Notes under the pieces: model-generated | Databases searched by the model: none | What the model was told of the DNA's origin: nothing | Seen by the model: only the letters and a program-made list of their open reading frames with translations | Made by a program: the position numbers and the translations under genes | Part shown: positions 36,437-43,976 of the stretch, in pieces | Numbering within the stretch: position 1 is the stretch's first letter | Layout of the letters: each line of letters begins with the position of its first letter | Assembly (NCBI GenBank): GCA_001512635.1 | Contig: LFSA01000032.1 | Span: 1 to 64,000 of the forward strand | Reading direction: 5' to 3' | Source: Pelotomaculum sp. DTU098 | Lineage (GTDB): Bacteria; Bacillota; Desulfotomaculia; Desulfotomaculales; Pelotomaculaceae | Length of the DNA stretch: 64,000 nucleotides

Positions 36437-36545
36437 CCTGAACCTGAGGTTGAAAGAAAGAGTGTAACAAAAACATTTGGGTTAGCATACCCGGATAACA
36501 GTCATTTTTTCCATTGCCTGTTATCCATAAACAAATCCCCTTGCC

Positions 36546-36659
36546 TTAAATGAAAAACAGGCCGAACCCGAATACGAGCAGAATCAGGATCAGGAAGAGG
36601 ATGAAAGCCCAGTTTCCGAAGCCTGTTCCGCTGGCTCCTTCCATTGCAAATTCAGCCAT
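36546..36659 (-). CDS. Tiny membrane protein (37 residues), member 3 of tandem set
   Basis: ATG with AAGGAGGG. One hydrophobic segment, NWAFILFLILILLVFGFGLFF, after a short polar N-terminus (MAEFAMEGASGTGFG). Resembles the tiny YjcZ-type sporulation membrane proteins of Bacilli by size and layout; this is a shape match only. It is the most diverged of the three tandem genes. Confidence 0.6.
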   Translation of the reverse strand: MAEFAMEGASGTGFGNWAFILFLILILLVFGFGLFFI

Positions 36660-36700
36660 CTTTAACCCTCCTTGATTGTATTATTATTGTTGTTTTAAGC

Positions 36701-36814
36701 TTAAATAAAGAAGAAACCAAAGGCTAAAACCAGAAGAATGAGGATCAGGAACAGGGCGAAGGCAATGTTGTTGAAACCATCACCTTGTACTTTTTCAGCT
36801 GCCACATCAGTCAT
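36701..36814 (-). CDS. Tiny membrane protein (37 residues), member 2 of tandem set
   Basis: ATG with GGGAGGT. Polar start MTDVAAEKVQGDGFNN, then one hydrophobic helix ending GFFFI. The last ~80 bp are almost identical in DNA to member 1, so the pair arose by recent duplication. Three similar genes each keep a strong ribosome site, which argues that they are translated. Confidence 0.65.
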   Translation of the reverse strand: MTDVAAEKVQGDGFNNIAFALFLILILLVLAFGFFFI

Positions 36815-36854
36815 TTTTTAACCTCCCTGAGCACATTATTATTTAAATTATTAT

Positions 36855-36959
36855 TTAAATAAAGAAGAAACCAAAGGCTAAAACCAGAAGAATGAGGATC
36901 AGGAACAGGGCGAAGGCAATGTTGTTAAAACCATCTTTTTTTGCTAACACATCAGTCAT
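36855..36959 (-). CDS. Tiny membrane protein (34 residues), member 1 of tandem set
   Basis: ATG with AAAAGGAGGT. MTDVLAKKDGFNN followed by the same hydrophobic helix as member 2. First in the set, so any promoter should lie between 36960 and about 37080. No sigma-factor motif could be called with confidence. Confidence 0.65.
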   Translation of the reverse strand: MTDVLAKKDGFNNIAFALFLILILLVLAFGFFFI

Positions 36960-37111
36960 TTTTTTAACCTCCTTTTAAAGTTTTCCCCATTGGCTAAGTA
37001 CAACCAGGATTAAGAGTTAATAATGGAGCAGGAGCAATACTTTCATTTGATGATGTCCGATTAGATTGTTTGCCGGCCTTACCCACCGCCTGGCAGGACC
37101 TTTCCCCACCT

Positions 37112-37130
37112 GTCTTAAAATAATTAAGAC
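37112..37130. other. Small inverted repeat
   Basis: GTCTTAA-AATAA-TTAAGAC, a 7-bp stem. Could be an operator or part of a terminator; no T-run. Confidence 0.3.
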
Positions 37131-37207
37131 TGCTTGCCGGCGGTTTTTGTTGGATAACAGCGAAATCCCTTTGTTTTTTCTAATTCATAATATGAAGGAA
37201 TAAAAAA

Positions 37208-37459
37208 ATGGTTCCGGGTTTAAATGAATCCAATCCAATTTTAATAATAACGGCACGTCTTAATAATAGACGTGCCTCCCGGTTTGGATTGATGCCGGCA
37301 AATTGTCAGCCGCCTGTTTTAAGTGCCGCCGGGATGATAGAAGAAGACGCCGTTGTGGTCAAGGCGGTGTTCGATATTGGCCTGGGGGACGCGGGTTCTT
37401 CACGGGGACCAGGTGACTGGCGCAGCGGGGTGCAGGGCGGCACCTCATTTTGGCTTTAA
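37208..37459 (+). CDS. Doubtful 83-residue ORF
   Basis: An open frame with ATG and an AAGGA eight bases upstream. The residue pattern (PILIITARLNNRRASR, then Gly/Ser-rich end) resembles no family known to me. It could be a decayed gene or chance. No clear promoter, and it lies in an otherwise AT-rich, gene-poor stretch. Confidence 0.25.
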   Translation: MVPGLNESNPILIITARLNNRRASRFGLMPANCQPPVLSAAGMIEEDAVVVKAVFDIGLGDAGSSRGPGDWRSGVQGGTSFWL

Positions 37460-37546
37460 CGGGTATATAGCCGGAGAAATCGCTGAGCATCCCTGAAGGA
37501 AGCCCCTCTGTTTATGAAGCGGGTATAAGTCGCGGCAGAAAACTAC

Positions 37547-37561
37547 ATTTTGTTACAAAAT
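37547..37561. promoter_or_regulatory. Candidate upstream activator site for sigma-54 promoter
   Basis: A 15-bp palindrome, ATTTTG-TTA-CAAAAT, about 105 bp upstream of the -24 element, a usual distance for an enhancer-binding protein. No such activator gene was found in the window. Confidence 0.35.
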
Positions 37562-37662
37562 AGTACAAGAAGGGAGTCTTTAAACGGCACGTTATACCGA
37601 AAAATAACAGAATAATTATATGCGGGTGTTGCGAAATGGTATTCAACTCCCTGGTTTTGGGC

Positions 37663-37678
37663 TGGCAAGCTATTTGCA
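37663..37678 (+). promoter_or_regulatory. Sigma-54 (RpoN) promoter
   Basis: TGGCAAGCTATTTGCA agrees with the -24/-12 consensus TGGCAC-N5-TTGCA apart from one base, with GG and GC exactly ten bases apart. Expected start about 37690, 27 bp before the next gene. Sigma-54 promoters need an enhancer-binding activator. Confidence 0.75.
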
Positions 37679-37716
37679 TGAATATTAGGTTAAATTAATT
37701 TTGACAGGTGGTACTT

Positions 37717-37890
37717 GTGAATACTCAAAAGCAAAAAATTGAGAACGCCGGCGCAGGGAGTGTAGCCTGGGTATACGACGAGGAACACGGCTGGATTAAC
37801 GTAAACCTGTTTCTGAAAAGAATTGAGAAGCTTGAGAAAGAGTTATTCGCAAAGTTCCAGAATGACGTAACCTACAGGAAATGTGTATAG
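37717..37890 (+). CDS. 57-residue protein downstream of sigma-54 promoter
   Basis: GTG at 37717 with AGGTGG; an alternative GTG at 37708 would add three residues. The protein has a short polar start, SVAWVYDEEHGWIN, and an amphipathic helix LKRIEKLEKELFAKFQN. No signal peptide or metal motif. Not recognised. It is flanked by a sigma-54 promoter 40 bp upstream and an intrinsic terminator just after, so it forms a compact single-gene unit. Confidence 0.65.
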   Translation: MNTQKQKIENAGAGSVAWVYDEEHGWINVNLFLKRIEKLEKELFAKFQNDVTYRKCV

Positions 37891-37900
37891 AAATTTGCCA

Positions 37901-37952
37901 AAAAGACTCGGAATATGCCAATAAAAACACAGTCATTCCGAGTCTTTCTTTT
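37901..37952 (+). terminator. Intrinsic terminator after small sigma-54 gene
   Basis: AAAGACTCGGAAT pairs with ATTCCGAGTCTTT (13 bp) around a 20-nt loop, then CTTTTTC. Confidence 0.85.
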
Positions 37953-38206
37953 TCACTTGGAATTGCAATTAAATAAATTGTTATGCTATAATAACCACAA
38001 AGAAAATCAAACTGACCTATCAAATTATCGTTCCAAAAAGAACAAAAGATCTATTAAAAAGATTTTTTTATGTTCAGTTTTCTAGTTATAAGGATAGGTT
38101 ATGTTTGGTTTAATTTGTGTTTCCTGTTATAGGAGGTGGTTTTCGGTCAAGGTCAGAGTAGATGTCGGTGTTTTGTAGTGGAGAAGGGGATTTTTTTGTG
38201 CTAAAA

Positions 38207-38222
38207 TGTGAAATATTTTACA
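38207..38222 (+). promoter_or_regulatory. Rex-like palindrome upstream of hydCBA
   Basis: TGTGAAATATTTTACA, one mismatch from a perfect palindrome, lies 34 bp before hydC and near a TAAAAT that may be the -10. It resembles Rex boxes (TTGTGA...TCACAA type) that respond to NADH/NAD. Rex control of an NADH-linked hydrogenase would make sense. Region 37953-38206 shows no other clear signal. Confidence 0.5.
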
Positions 38223-38255
38223 ATTAAGCATCTAAAGCAAGGGGGGTCTTAACCC

Positions 38256-38744
38256 ATGGCAACATGCTCATGCGGTTGCGGAGAAGACGAACTGACCAAA
38301 CAACTAGATAAAATTATTGATCCTTACAGAGGGCAGCCTGGTGGCTTGATTCAGGTTCTGACCAGAGCCCAGGAATTAATCGGCTATCTGCCCAAATGGA
38401 CCTTGATCAGAATTGCTAAAGCTTTGGGATTGTCTCTTCAGGATGTATACGGTGTTGCTACATTCTACGCGTTCTTCTCACTGATTCCACGGGGCAGGCA
38501 CAAGATCAGCGTTTGTGCTGGGACAGCCTGTTACGTAAAAGGAACCAATATGGTTGTCAAAACAATCCGGGGACATCTTGGTATCAAACCCGGCCAGACT
38601 ACTCCCGACAGCCGCTTTACCCTGGAAATTGTCCGCTGCATCGGCGCCTGCGGCCTTGCACCGGCCATGATTATCGACGGCAAGGATGTCCATGGCCGTC
38701 TGGAACCGGAACAAATTCCACAAATTCTGGAACAATATGCCTAA
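38256..38744 (+). CDS. hydC: NAD-dependent [FeFe] hydrogenase, gamma subunit (NuoE-like)
   Basis: 162 residues, ATG after GGGGGG. A thioredoxin-like [2Fe-2S] protein: CAGTACYVKG gives two ligands and CIGACGLAPAM the other two. The N-terminal part (YLPKWTLIRIAKALGL, VYGVATFYAFF) is the usual NuoE helical domain. The extreme N-terminus has extra cysteines, CSCGCG. HydC passes electrons between the NADH subunit and the hydrogenase subunit. First gene of hydC-hydB-hydA. Confidence 0.92.
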   Translation: MATCSCGCGEDELTKQLDKIIDPYRGQPGGLIQVLTRAQELIGYLPKWTLIRIAKALGLSLQDVYGVATFYAFFSLIPRGRHKISVCAGTACYVKGTNMVVKTIRGHLGIKPGQTTPDSRFTLEIVRCIGACGLAPAMIIDGKDVHGRLEPEQIPQILEQYA

Positions 38745-38889
38745 TACCCGTTATCGCGGGTTGCTCATTCCTTACCAGTGAATTTTGTTCACAATTCCTT
38801 ACTTATCAGGATAGCGCTACAGGACAAGCTGCCTGATGGGGAGATCATGGGCAGATATGGCTGGAGGATTTAAACGGAGGTGTGATTAA

Positions 38890-40590
38890 TTGAAGTCTGT
38901 TGACGAATTAGCAAAGATTAGGGATAGCAGACGAGCTGCCCTTAAAATCCGGGAAGGTGTGCCCTCCGCCACTGAAAAAGCTCACATTATGATGTGCGGC
39001 GGGGCGGGCTGTATCTCATCCAAGTGTACCGATGTGGTAGACGCCATGAAGGAGTGCCTGGCCAAGCACGGCATTGCCGACCAGGTTAAAATAATTCTGA
39101 CAGGTTGCATGGGACCTTGCGACATGGGTCCTGTGGCGATTATTTATCCTGACGCTACTTTCTACCGCAGGTTGAGGGTGAAGGATGCCGAGGCCATTGT
39201 CGAGGAGCACATCCTCAAGGGGAATCCCGTACAGCGCTTGTTGTACAGATCACCCGGCGCGAAGGAGCCCACCCGGTGTGTACACGATATCGACCTGTTT
39301 AAGAAACAGAAAAAGATTGTTTTGCGGAATAACTTCTATATCGATCCCACTTCCATCGAGGATTACATTGCCCGAGACGGCTATGCTGCCTTAGCCAAGG
39401 CCCTTACCGAGATGCAGCCCGCTGAAATCATTGAGGAAGTAAAGAAATCCGGTCTGCGCGGCCGGGGCGGCGCTGGATTCTCAACAGGCATGAAGTGGGG
39501 TTTCACCGCTGCTGCCAAAGGAAGCCCGAAATATGTTGTGTGCAACGGTGACGAGGGCGACCCCGGTGCTTTTATGGACAGGTCCGTCCTGGAAGGCGAC
39601 CCCCACAGCATAATTGAAGGTATGGCCATTTGCGGCCGGGCCATCGGGGCCGAACAGGGTTACGTCTACGTTCGGGCGGAATATCCCCTGGCCATTGAAA
39701 GATTGTCTCACGCTATTGAAGAAGCCCGCAAGTATGGCCTGCTAGGGAAAGACATTTTCGGAACTGGCTTTAATTTTGATATTGAGATCAGGATTGGAGC
39801 CGGCGCCTTCGTATGCGGTGAGGAGACGGCGCTGCTGCACTCCATCGAAGGTAAGCGCGGCGAGCCAAGGCCGAGACCTCCCTTCCCGGCCAACGCTGGT
39901 GTATGGGGTAAACCAACCGTATTGAACAACGTGGAAACATGGGCGAACATTCCGGAGATTATTCTCAAGGGCGCAGACTGGTTTGCCAGCATCGGTACTG
40001 AAAAGAGCAAGGGTACCAAAGTCTTCGCGCTGGCTGGCCGGATTAACAACACCGGTATCGTGGAAGTCCCCATGGGCACCACCCTGCGGGAAATCGTTTA
40101 TGAAATCGGCGGCGGAATTCCCAGGAAGAAGAACTTTAAAGCTGTCCAGACCGGCGGACCCTCCGGCGGCTGCATTCCTGCGGAATACCTGGACACCCCT
40201 GTGGATTATGATTCCCTCGGAGCCCTGGGCGCCATCATGGGTTCTGGCGGAATGATTGTTATGGACGAGGACACCTGCATGGTGGACATCGCCAAATTCT
40301 TCATTGATTTCTGTGTTGATGAATCCTGCGGTAAGTGCTCACCCTGCCGGATCGGAACCAAGCGGATGCTGGAAATCCTGGAACGGATTACTAACGGCGA
40401 AGGAAGAGAAGGAGACATCGAGCTGTTAGAGGAACTGGCTAAAACAATTAAGTCCACCGCTTTGTGTGGCCTGGGACAGACCGCGCCGAACCCTGTATTG
40501 AGCACAATCCGTTACTTCAGGCATGAATACGAGGAGCACATCAAGGAGTGTAAGTGCCGCTCCGGAGTCTGCGAGCTTAAGAAGGAATAA
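38890..40590 (+). CDS. hydB: NAD-dependent [FeFe] hydrogenase, beta subunit (NuoF-like)
   Basis: 566 residues, TTG start with GGAGGTG. Order: N-terminal thioredoxin-like [2Fe-2S] domain (MCGGAGCISSKC, CMGPCDMGP), the NuoF core with RGRGGAGFSTG (NADH/FMN site), CNGDEGDPGAF and CGEETALL, then the [4Fe-4S] ligands SCGKCSPCRIG and CGLGQTAPNP. It oxidises NADH or reduces NAD with FMN. The protein ends in CKCRSGVC rather than the two-cluster ferredoxin domain found at the C-terminus of Thermotoga-type bifurcating HydB. Confidence 0.93.
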   Translation: MKSVDELAKIRDSRRAALKIREGVPSATEKAHIMMCGGAGCISSKCTDVVDAMKECLAKHGIADQVKIILTGCMGPCDMGPVAIIYPDATFYRRLRVKDAEAIVEEHILKGNPVQRLLYRSPGAKEPTRCVHDIDLFKKQKKIVLRNNFYIDPTSIEDYIARDGYAALAKALTEMQPAEIIEEVKKSGLRGRGGAGFSTGMKWGFTAAAKGSPKYVVCNGDEGDPGAFMDRSVLEGDPHSIIEGMAICGRAIGAEQGYVYVRAEYPLAIERLSHAIEEARKYGLLGKDIFGTGFNFDIEIRIGAGAFVCGEETALLHSIEGKRGEPRPRPPFPANAGVWGKPTVLNNVETWANIPEIILKGADWFASIGTEKSKGTKVFALAGRINNTGIVEVPMGTTLREIVYEIGGGIPRKKNFKAVQTGGPSGGCIPAEYLDTPVDYDSLGALGAIMGSGGMIVMDEDTCMVDIAKFFIDFCVDESCGKCSPCRIGTKRMLEILERITNGEGREGDIELLEELAKTIKSTALCGLGQTAPNPVLSTIRYFRHEYEEHIKECKCRSGVCELKKE

Positions 40591-40652
40591 AGCCGCTCCC
40601 GGCGTTAAGAGGATATGGAAAAAATACGGGAGTTTGGAGGGGAAATAAAAAC

Positions 40653-42386
40653 ATGATAACATTGACAATTGATAACCAGAAGGTAGCAGTGGAAGAGGGG
40701 ACAACTATCCTCGAAGCTGCCGAGAAGCTAGGAATTAAAATCCCGACCCTTTGCTATTTAAAAGAAATTAACGTGATCGGCGCCTGCCGGATTTGCGTTG
40801 TCGAAGTACAGGGAGCCAAGGCTTTTGTGCCGGCCTGTGTCGCTCCGGTTGCCGAGGGCATGGTTGTCCGTACCAACACACCGGCTGTGATTAAAGCCCG
40901 CAAGCTGATCCTTGAACTGATCCTTTCCGACCACCCAATGGAGTGCCTCACCTGTGTGCGTAACCAGAACTGCGAACTGCAGAAGCTGGCGGAGGCCTTC
41001 GGGATTACGGAAGTCCGCTTTGAAGGCGAAAAAACCTCTTATCCCATTGATGATTCCAGCCCTGCCATTGTGCGGGATCCCCGCAAGTGCGTGCTCTGCC
41101 GCCGCTGTGTATCGGTTTGCACAAATATCCAGACAGTCAACGCCATCCAGGCTCAGGAGAGAGGTTTCAATACCCTGATCGCTCCGGCCTTCAACGAAAA
41201 GCTGGCTAATGTAGAGTGCGTCCAGTGCGGCCAGTGCTCCCTGGTCTGCCCCACTGCGGCCATCCACGAAGTGGACGATACCCAGAGAGTATGGGAAGCC
41301 CTTGCTGATCCCAATAAGCATGTAATCGTCCAGACTGCACCTGCGACCCGGGTACAGGTGGGTGAAACCATCGGAGCCGAGCCGGGCAGCATCGTTACCG
41401 GCCAGCTGGTTGCCGGGTTACGCCGCCTGGGCTTTGACAAGGTCTTTGACACCGACTTTACCGCTGACCTGACCATTATTGAAGAGGGGAACGAGCTGCT
41501 CGAGCGGATTAAAACCGGCGGCACCCTGCCCATGATTACCTCCTGCAGCCCCGGCTGGATTAAATTCGCCGAGCACTTCTATCCGGACCTGCTCCCACAT
41601 CTCTCCACCTGCAAGTCGCCGCAGCAGATGTTCGGCGCCCTGGCCAAGACCTATTATGCCCAGAAAGCCGGCATTGACCCTGCGAATATCTTCAGCGTCT
41701 CGATCATGCCCTGCACCGCCAAGAAGTACGAGTGCACCAGGCCTGAGATGAAGAGCAGCGGCTACCAGGACGTGGACGTGGTTCTCACCTCCCGCGAACT
41801 GGGACGTATGTTCAAGCAGGCCGGGTTGGATATAACCAACCTGCCCGAGGAAGAGTATGATCCGCCTCTCGGGATTTCCACCGGTGCCGGTGAAATCTTC
41901 GGCGCCTCCGGCGGCGTGATGGAAGCTGCCCTGCGGACTGTTTACGAGGTTGTCACCGGTAAGGAGCTTCCCAACATTAACTTTACGGAGTGCCGTGGCC
42001 TTACTGGAGTTAAGGAAGCAACCGTCCAGGTGGGCGACCTGCCGGTTAAAATAGCCATTACCAACGGCCTTGGCAATGCCCGCAAGGTGCTGGATAAGAT
42101 CCGTGCCGGCGAGGCCGATTACCACTTCATCGAGATCATGTGCTGCCCAGGCGGTTGCATCGGTGGCGGCGGGTCACCCATTCCCACCAACACTGAAATC
42201 CGCCTTAAGAGGATTGACGCCGTCTATACAGAGGACGAGCGTATGACTCTGCGCAAGTCCCATGAGAACCCGGCAGTTCAAGAGCTCTATAAAGAGTTCC
42301 TGGAGAAACCGCTGGGCCATAAATCACACGAACTGCTGCACACCCATTACACGAAGAGGAGCAATTACCCGTCAGAAGAGTGCTAG
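40653..42386 (+). CDS. hydA: [FeFe] hydrogenase catalytic subunit
   Basis: 577 residues, ATG with TTGGAGGGG. An N-terminal plant-type [2Fe-2S] domain (ACRICVVEV), a His-Cys3 cluster (DHPMECLTCVRNQNC), a two-[4Fe-4S] ferredoxin domain (CVLCRRCVSVC, CVQCGQCSLVC), then the H-cluster domain: L1 TSCSPGW (about 296), L2 MPCTAKKYE (about 351), L3 CCPGGCIGGGG (about 496). A C-terminal small-subunit-like region follows. It produces or oxidises H2 in the cytoplasm with electrons from HydB/C and possibly ferredoxin. Confidence 0.96.
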   Translation: MITLTIDNQKVAVEEGTTILEAAEKLGIKIPTLCYLKEINVIGACRICVVEVQGAKAFVPACVAPVAEGMVVRTNTPAVIKARKLILELILSDHPMECLTCVRNQNCELQKLAEAFGITEVRFEGEKTSYPIDDSSPAIVRDPRKCVLCRRCVSVCTNIQTVNAIQAQERGFNTLIAPAFNEKLANVECVQCGQCSLVCPTAAIHEVDDTQRVWEALADPNKHVIVQTAPATRVQVGETIGAEPGSIVTGQLVAGLRRLGFDKVFDTDFTADLTIIEEGNELLERIKTGGTLPMITSCSPGWIKFAEHFYPDLLPHLSTCKSPQQMFGALAKTYYAQKAGIDPANIFSVSIMPCTAKKYECTRPEMKSSGYQDVDVVLTSRELGRMFKQAGLDITNLPEEEYDPPLGISTGAGEIFGASGGVMEAALRTVYEVVTGKELPNINFTECRGLTGVKEATVQVGDLPVKIAITNGLGNARKVLDKIRAGEADYHFIEIMCCPGGCIGGGGSPIPTNTEIRLKRIDAVYTEDERMTLRKSHENPAVQELYKEFLEKPLGHKSHELLHTHYTKRSNYPSEEC

Positions 42387-42410
42387 TTAACCCTCTTCGC
42401 TAACCAGTAA

Positions 42411-42453
42411 GAAAAAGTCCCCATCTGATTCATTTCAGACGGGGACTTTTTGT
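42411..42453 (+). terminator. Terminator of hydCBA operon
   Basis: AAAAAGTCCCC pairs with GGGGACTTTTT, extended by TCTGA/TCAGA after one mismatch. It also serves the convergent hydrolase gene. Confidence 0.88.
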
Positions 42454-42482
42454 TTCTCCAGGCTCTTCATTAGAAGCCCTGC

Positions 42483-43241
42483 TTAGGACCACGGGCCGGG
42501 AATGCGGGAGGGAGCGCACCGGAGGGGTATGCCCGGGGGCAGAAATCGTCTGGCGCTGGCGATGGCCCGGCGAGGTTCGTTGTCTTCTTCACTGAGGTGG
42601 CCCAGGACCACCAGCTTGCAATTGGAGAGCCCCATGGACTTCAGGGCCTGACCGCACTGGTCATTGGAAAGATGGCCGCTGGAACCCAGGTTGCGGCGGA
42701 TGACATGGGGAGGTTTTTTGGAGTATTTATACATCTCCAGGTCATGGTTGGATTCAATATACAAGTAATCAACTGTTTTAAAAGCCTGCAGGCAATAATC
42801 CGGCACAAATCCGGTATCGGTGATGAAACCCATCTTTTCGCCGTCGCCGCAAATGGTAAAGCCGATTGTTTCCACGTCATGGGAGAGTCTAAAGTGATTT
42901 ACGGTAAGGGTACCGATTTTTTCCGGGGTAACCGGGGAAAGGGCGCGGAAGTCCTGTTGTCCGCAGAATGAGGTCCTGGCGCGAAGCTGTTTTAAAACGG
43001 GACTGGAAGAGTAGACCGGTATTGTCCTTTCTTTTAGCAAATACTTGAGCCCGTAGACGTGGTCGACATGGCAGTGGGTTATCAGAACCGCGTCGAGATC
43101 ACCCGGCGTCAGCCCCACCTCGGCCAGAAAAGGTTTTATGTCTCTCTTTCTAAGCCCGCAGTCCACCAGTACACATGTTTGCCGGTCCTGAACAACAATG
43201 CTGTTGGCATAGCTGCAGGAAGAAAGAGTACAAAATCTCAA
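42483..43241 (-). CDS. WalJ/YycJ-like metallo-beta-lactamase fold hydrolase
   Basis: 252 residues, TTG start after TGGGGG. Metal motif THCHVDHVYG is the MBL-fold signature; further metal residues in LSHDVETIGF and ITDTGFV, ESNHDLEMY and GHLSEEDN. The order fits the WalJ (YycJ) exonuclease-like group, which acts on DNA ends in Bacilli. It is not with walRK here. No signal peptide. Confidence 0.85.
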   Translation of the reverse strand: MRFCTLSSCSYANSIVVQDRQTCVLVDCGLRKRDIKPFLAEVGLTPGDLDAVLITHCHVDHVYGLKYLLKERTIPVYSSSPVLKQLRARTSFCGQQDFRALSPVTPEKIGTLTVNHFRLSHDVETIGFTICGDGEKMGFITDTGFVPDYCLQAFKTVDYLYIESNHDLEMYKYSKKPPHVIRRNLGSSGHLSNDQCGQALKSMGLSNCKLVVLGHLSEEDNEPRRAIASARRFLPPGIPLRCAPSRIPGPWS

Positions 43242-43493
43242 GGCTGGAAAACCCCCATTAGTTTTTCTCTGGGATTAATTTTGACGGTACTGGAACAGAT
43301 TCCTTCCCTGGACAAGTAACTAAGTTGCTTCTTTGGTTTTAAACTTTCTTAGTTTTTAATTTAGTTTCTTAATTATGAAGTTGACCGGTTCTAAAGCTTA
43401 ATTTTGTAAAAATAATAATTAAAAATCACGGGAATAATAGCTTTAGAAAATGGTTATAATTATTTTTTATCCTTATTAAGGGGGTTATGGATT

Positions 43494-43760
43494 TTGTCCG
43501 GCAAACTTGTGGAGATAACCAATCCGGCTCTGGTTCCCAGGGAGTTACAGAGGTTTGTCAAACCGGCTCTGGACCAGTTCAAAGTAGAGCTGGCAGCCGA
43601 ATTGGGCATTCCGGATTACGATCTCATTGACAAAGGAGAGCTTACCTCCCGGCAGCTCGGCCGGATAGGGGGGAACATGACCAAGCGGATGGTGGGCTTT
43701 GCTGAAGCAGTTTTAGCCTTTTATTATCGTAAACAACTGGAAGGAAGTAAAAAATCCTAA
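43494..43760 (+). CDS. Alpha/beta-type small acid-soluble spore protein
   Basis: 88 residues, TTG start after AAGGGGG. Contains ALDQFKVELAAELGIPDYD with the GPR cleavage-like ELA..LGI site, and GELTSRQLGRIGGNMTKRMV, the DNA-binding motif. The N-terminal 25 residues are longer than usual. Expected to be made in the forespore and to bind spore DNA. Monocistronic with its own terminator. Unlike the SASP at 18166, it has the canonical LTSRQ sequence. Confidence 0.9.
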   Translation: MSGKLVEITNPALVPRELQRFVKPALDQFKVELAAELGIPDYDLIDKGELTSRQLGRIGGNMTKRMVGFAEAVLAFYYRKQLEGSKKS

Positions 43761-43773
43761 ACCCATAATTTAT

Positions 43774-43806
43774 ACGCCCTGCATACCAGCCAGGGGCGTT
43801 TTTTTC
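43774..43806 (+). terminator. Terminator of SASP gene
   Basis: ACGCCCT pairs with AGGGGCGT around a loop, then seven T residues. Confidence 0.78.
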
Positions 43807-43976
43807 ATTTATAAAGAAGAGAACCCGAAGATTTCAATTATGAGCGAAAAATATAACACAGAAGAGAAAGTGGTATAAATATCGCCTCTTGAACAGAATA
43901 TAAGGTTAAGAGCATTTTCCTCCAAAAACGGTTTCACAAAATATAACAGCGATGTTTTGCGGGGAGGTAATTTAGA

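Noticed and set aside
41418-42125. 235-codon frame on the minus strand
   Set aside because: Lies inside hydA, which has complete motifs; the antisense frame has no domain.
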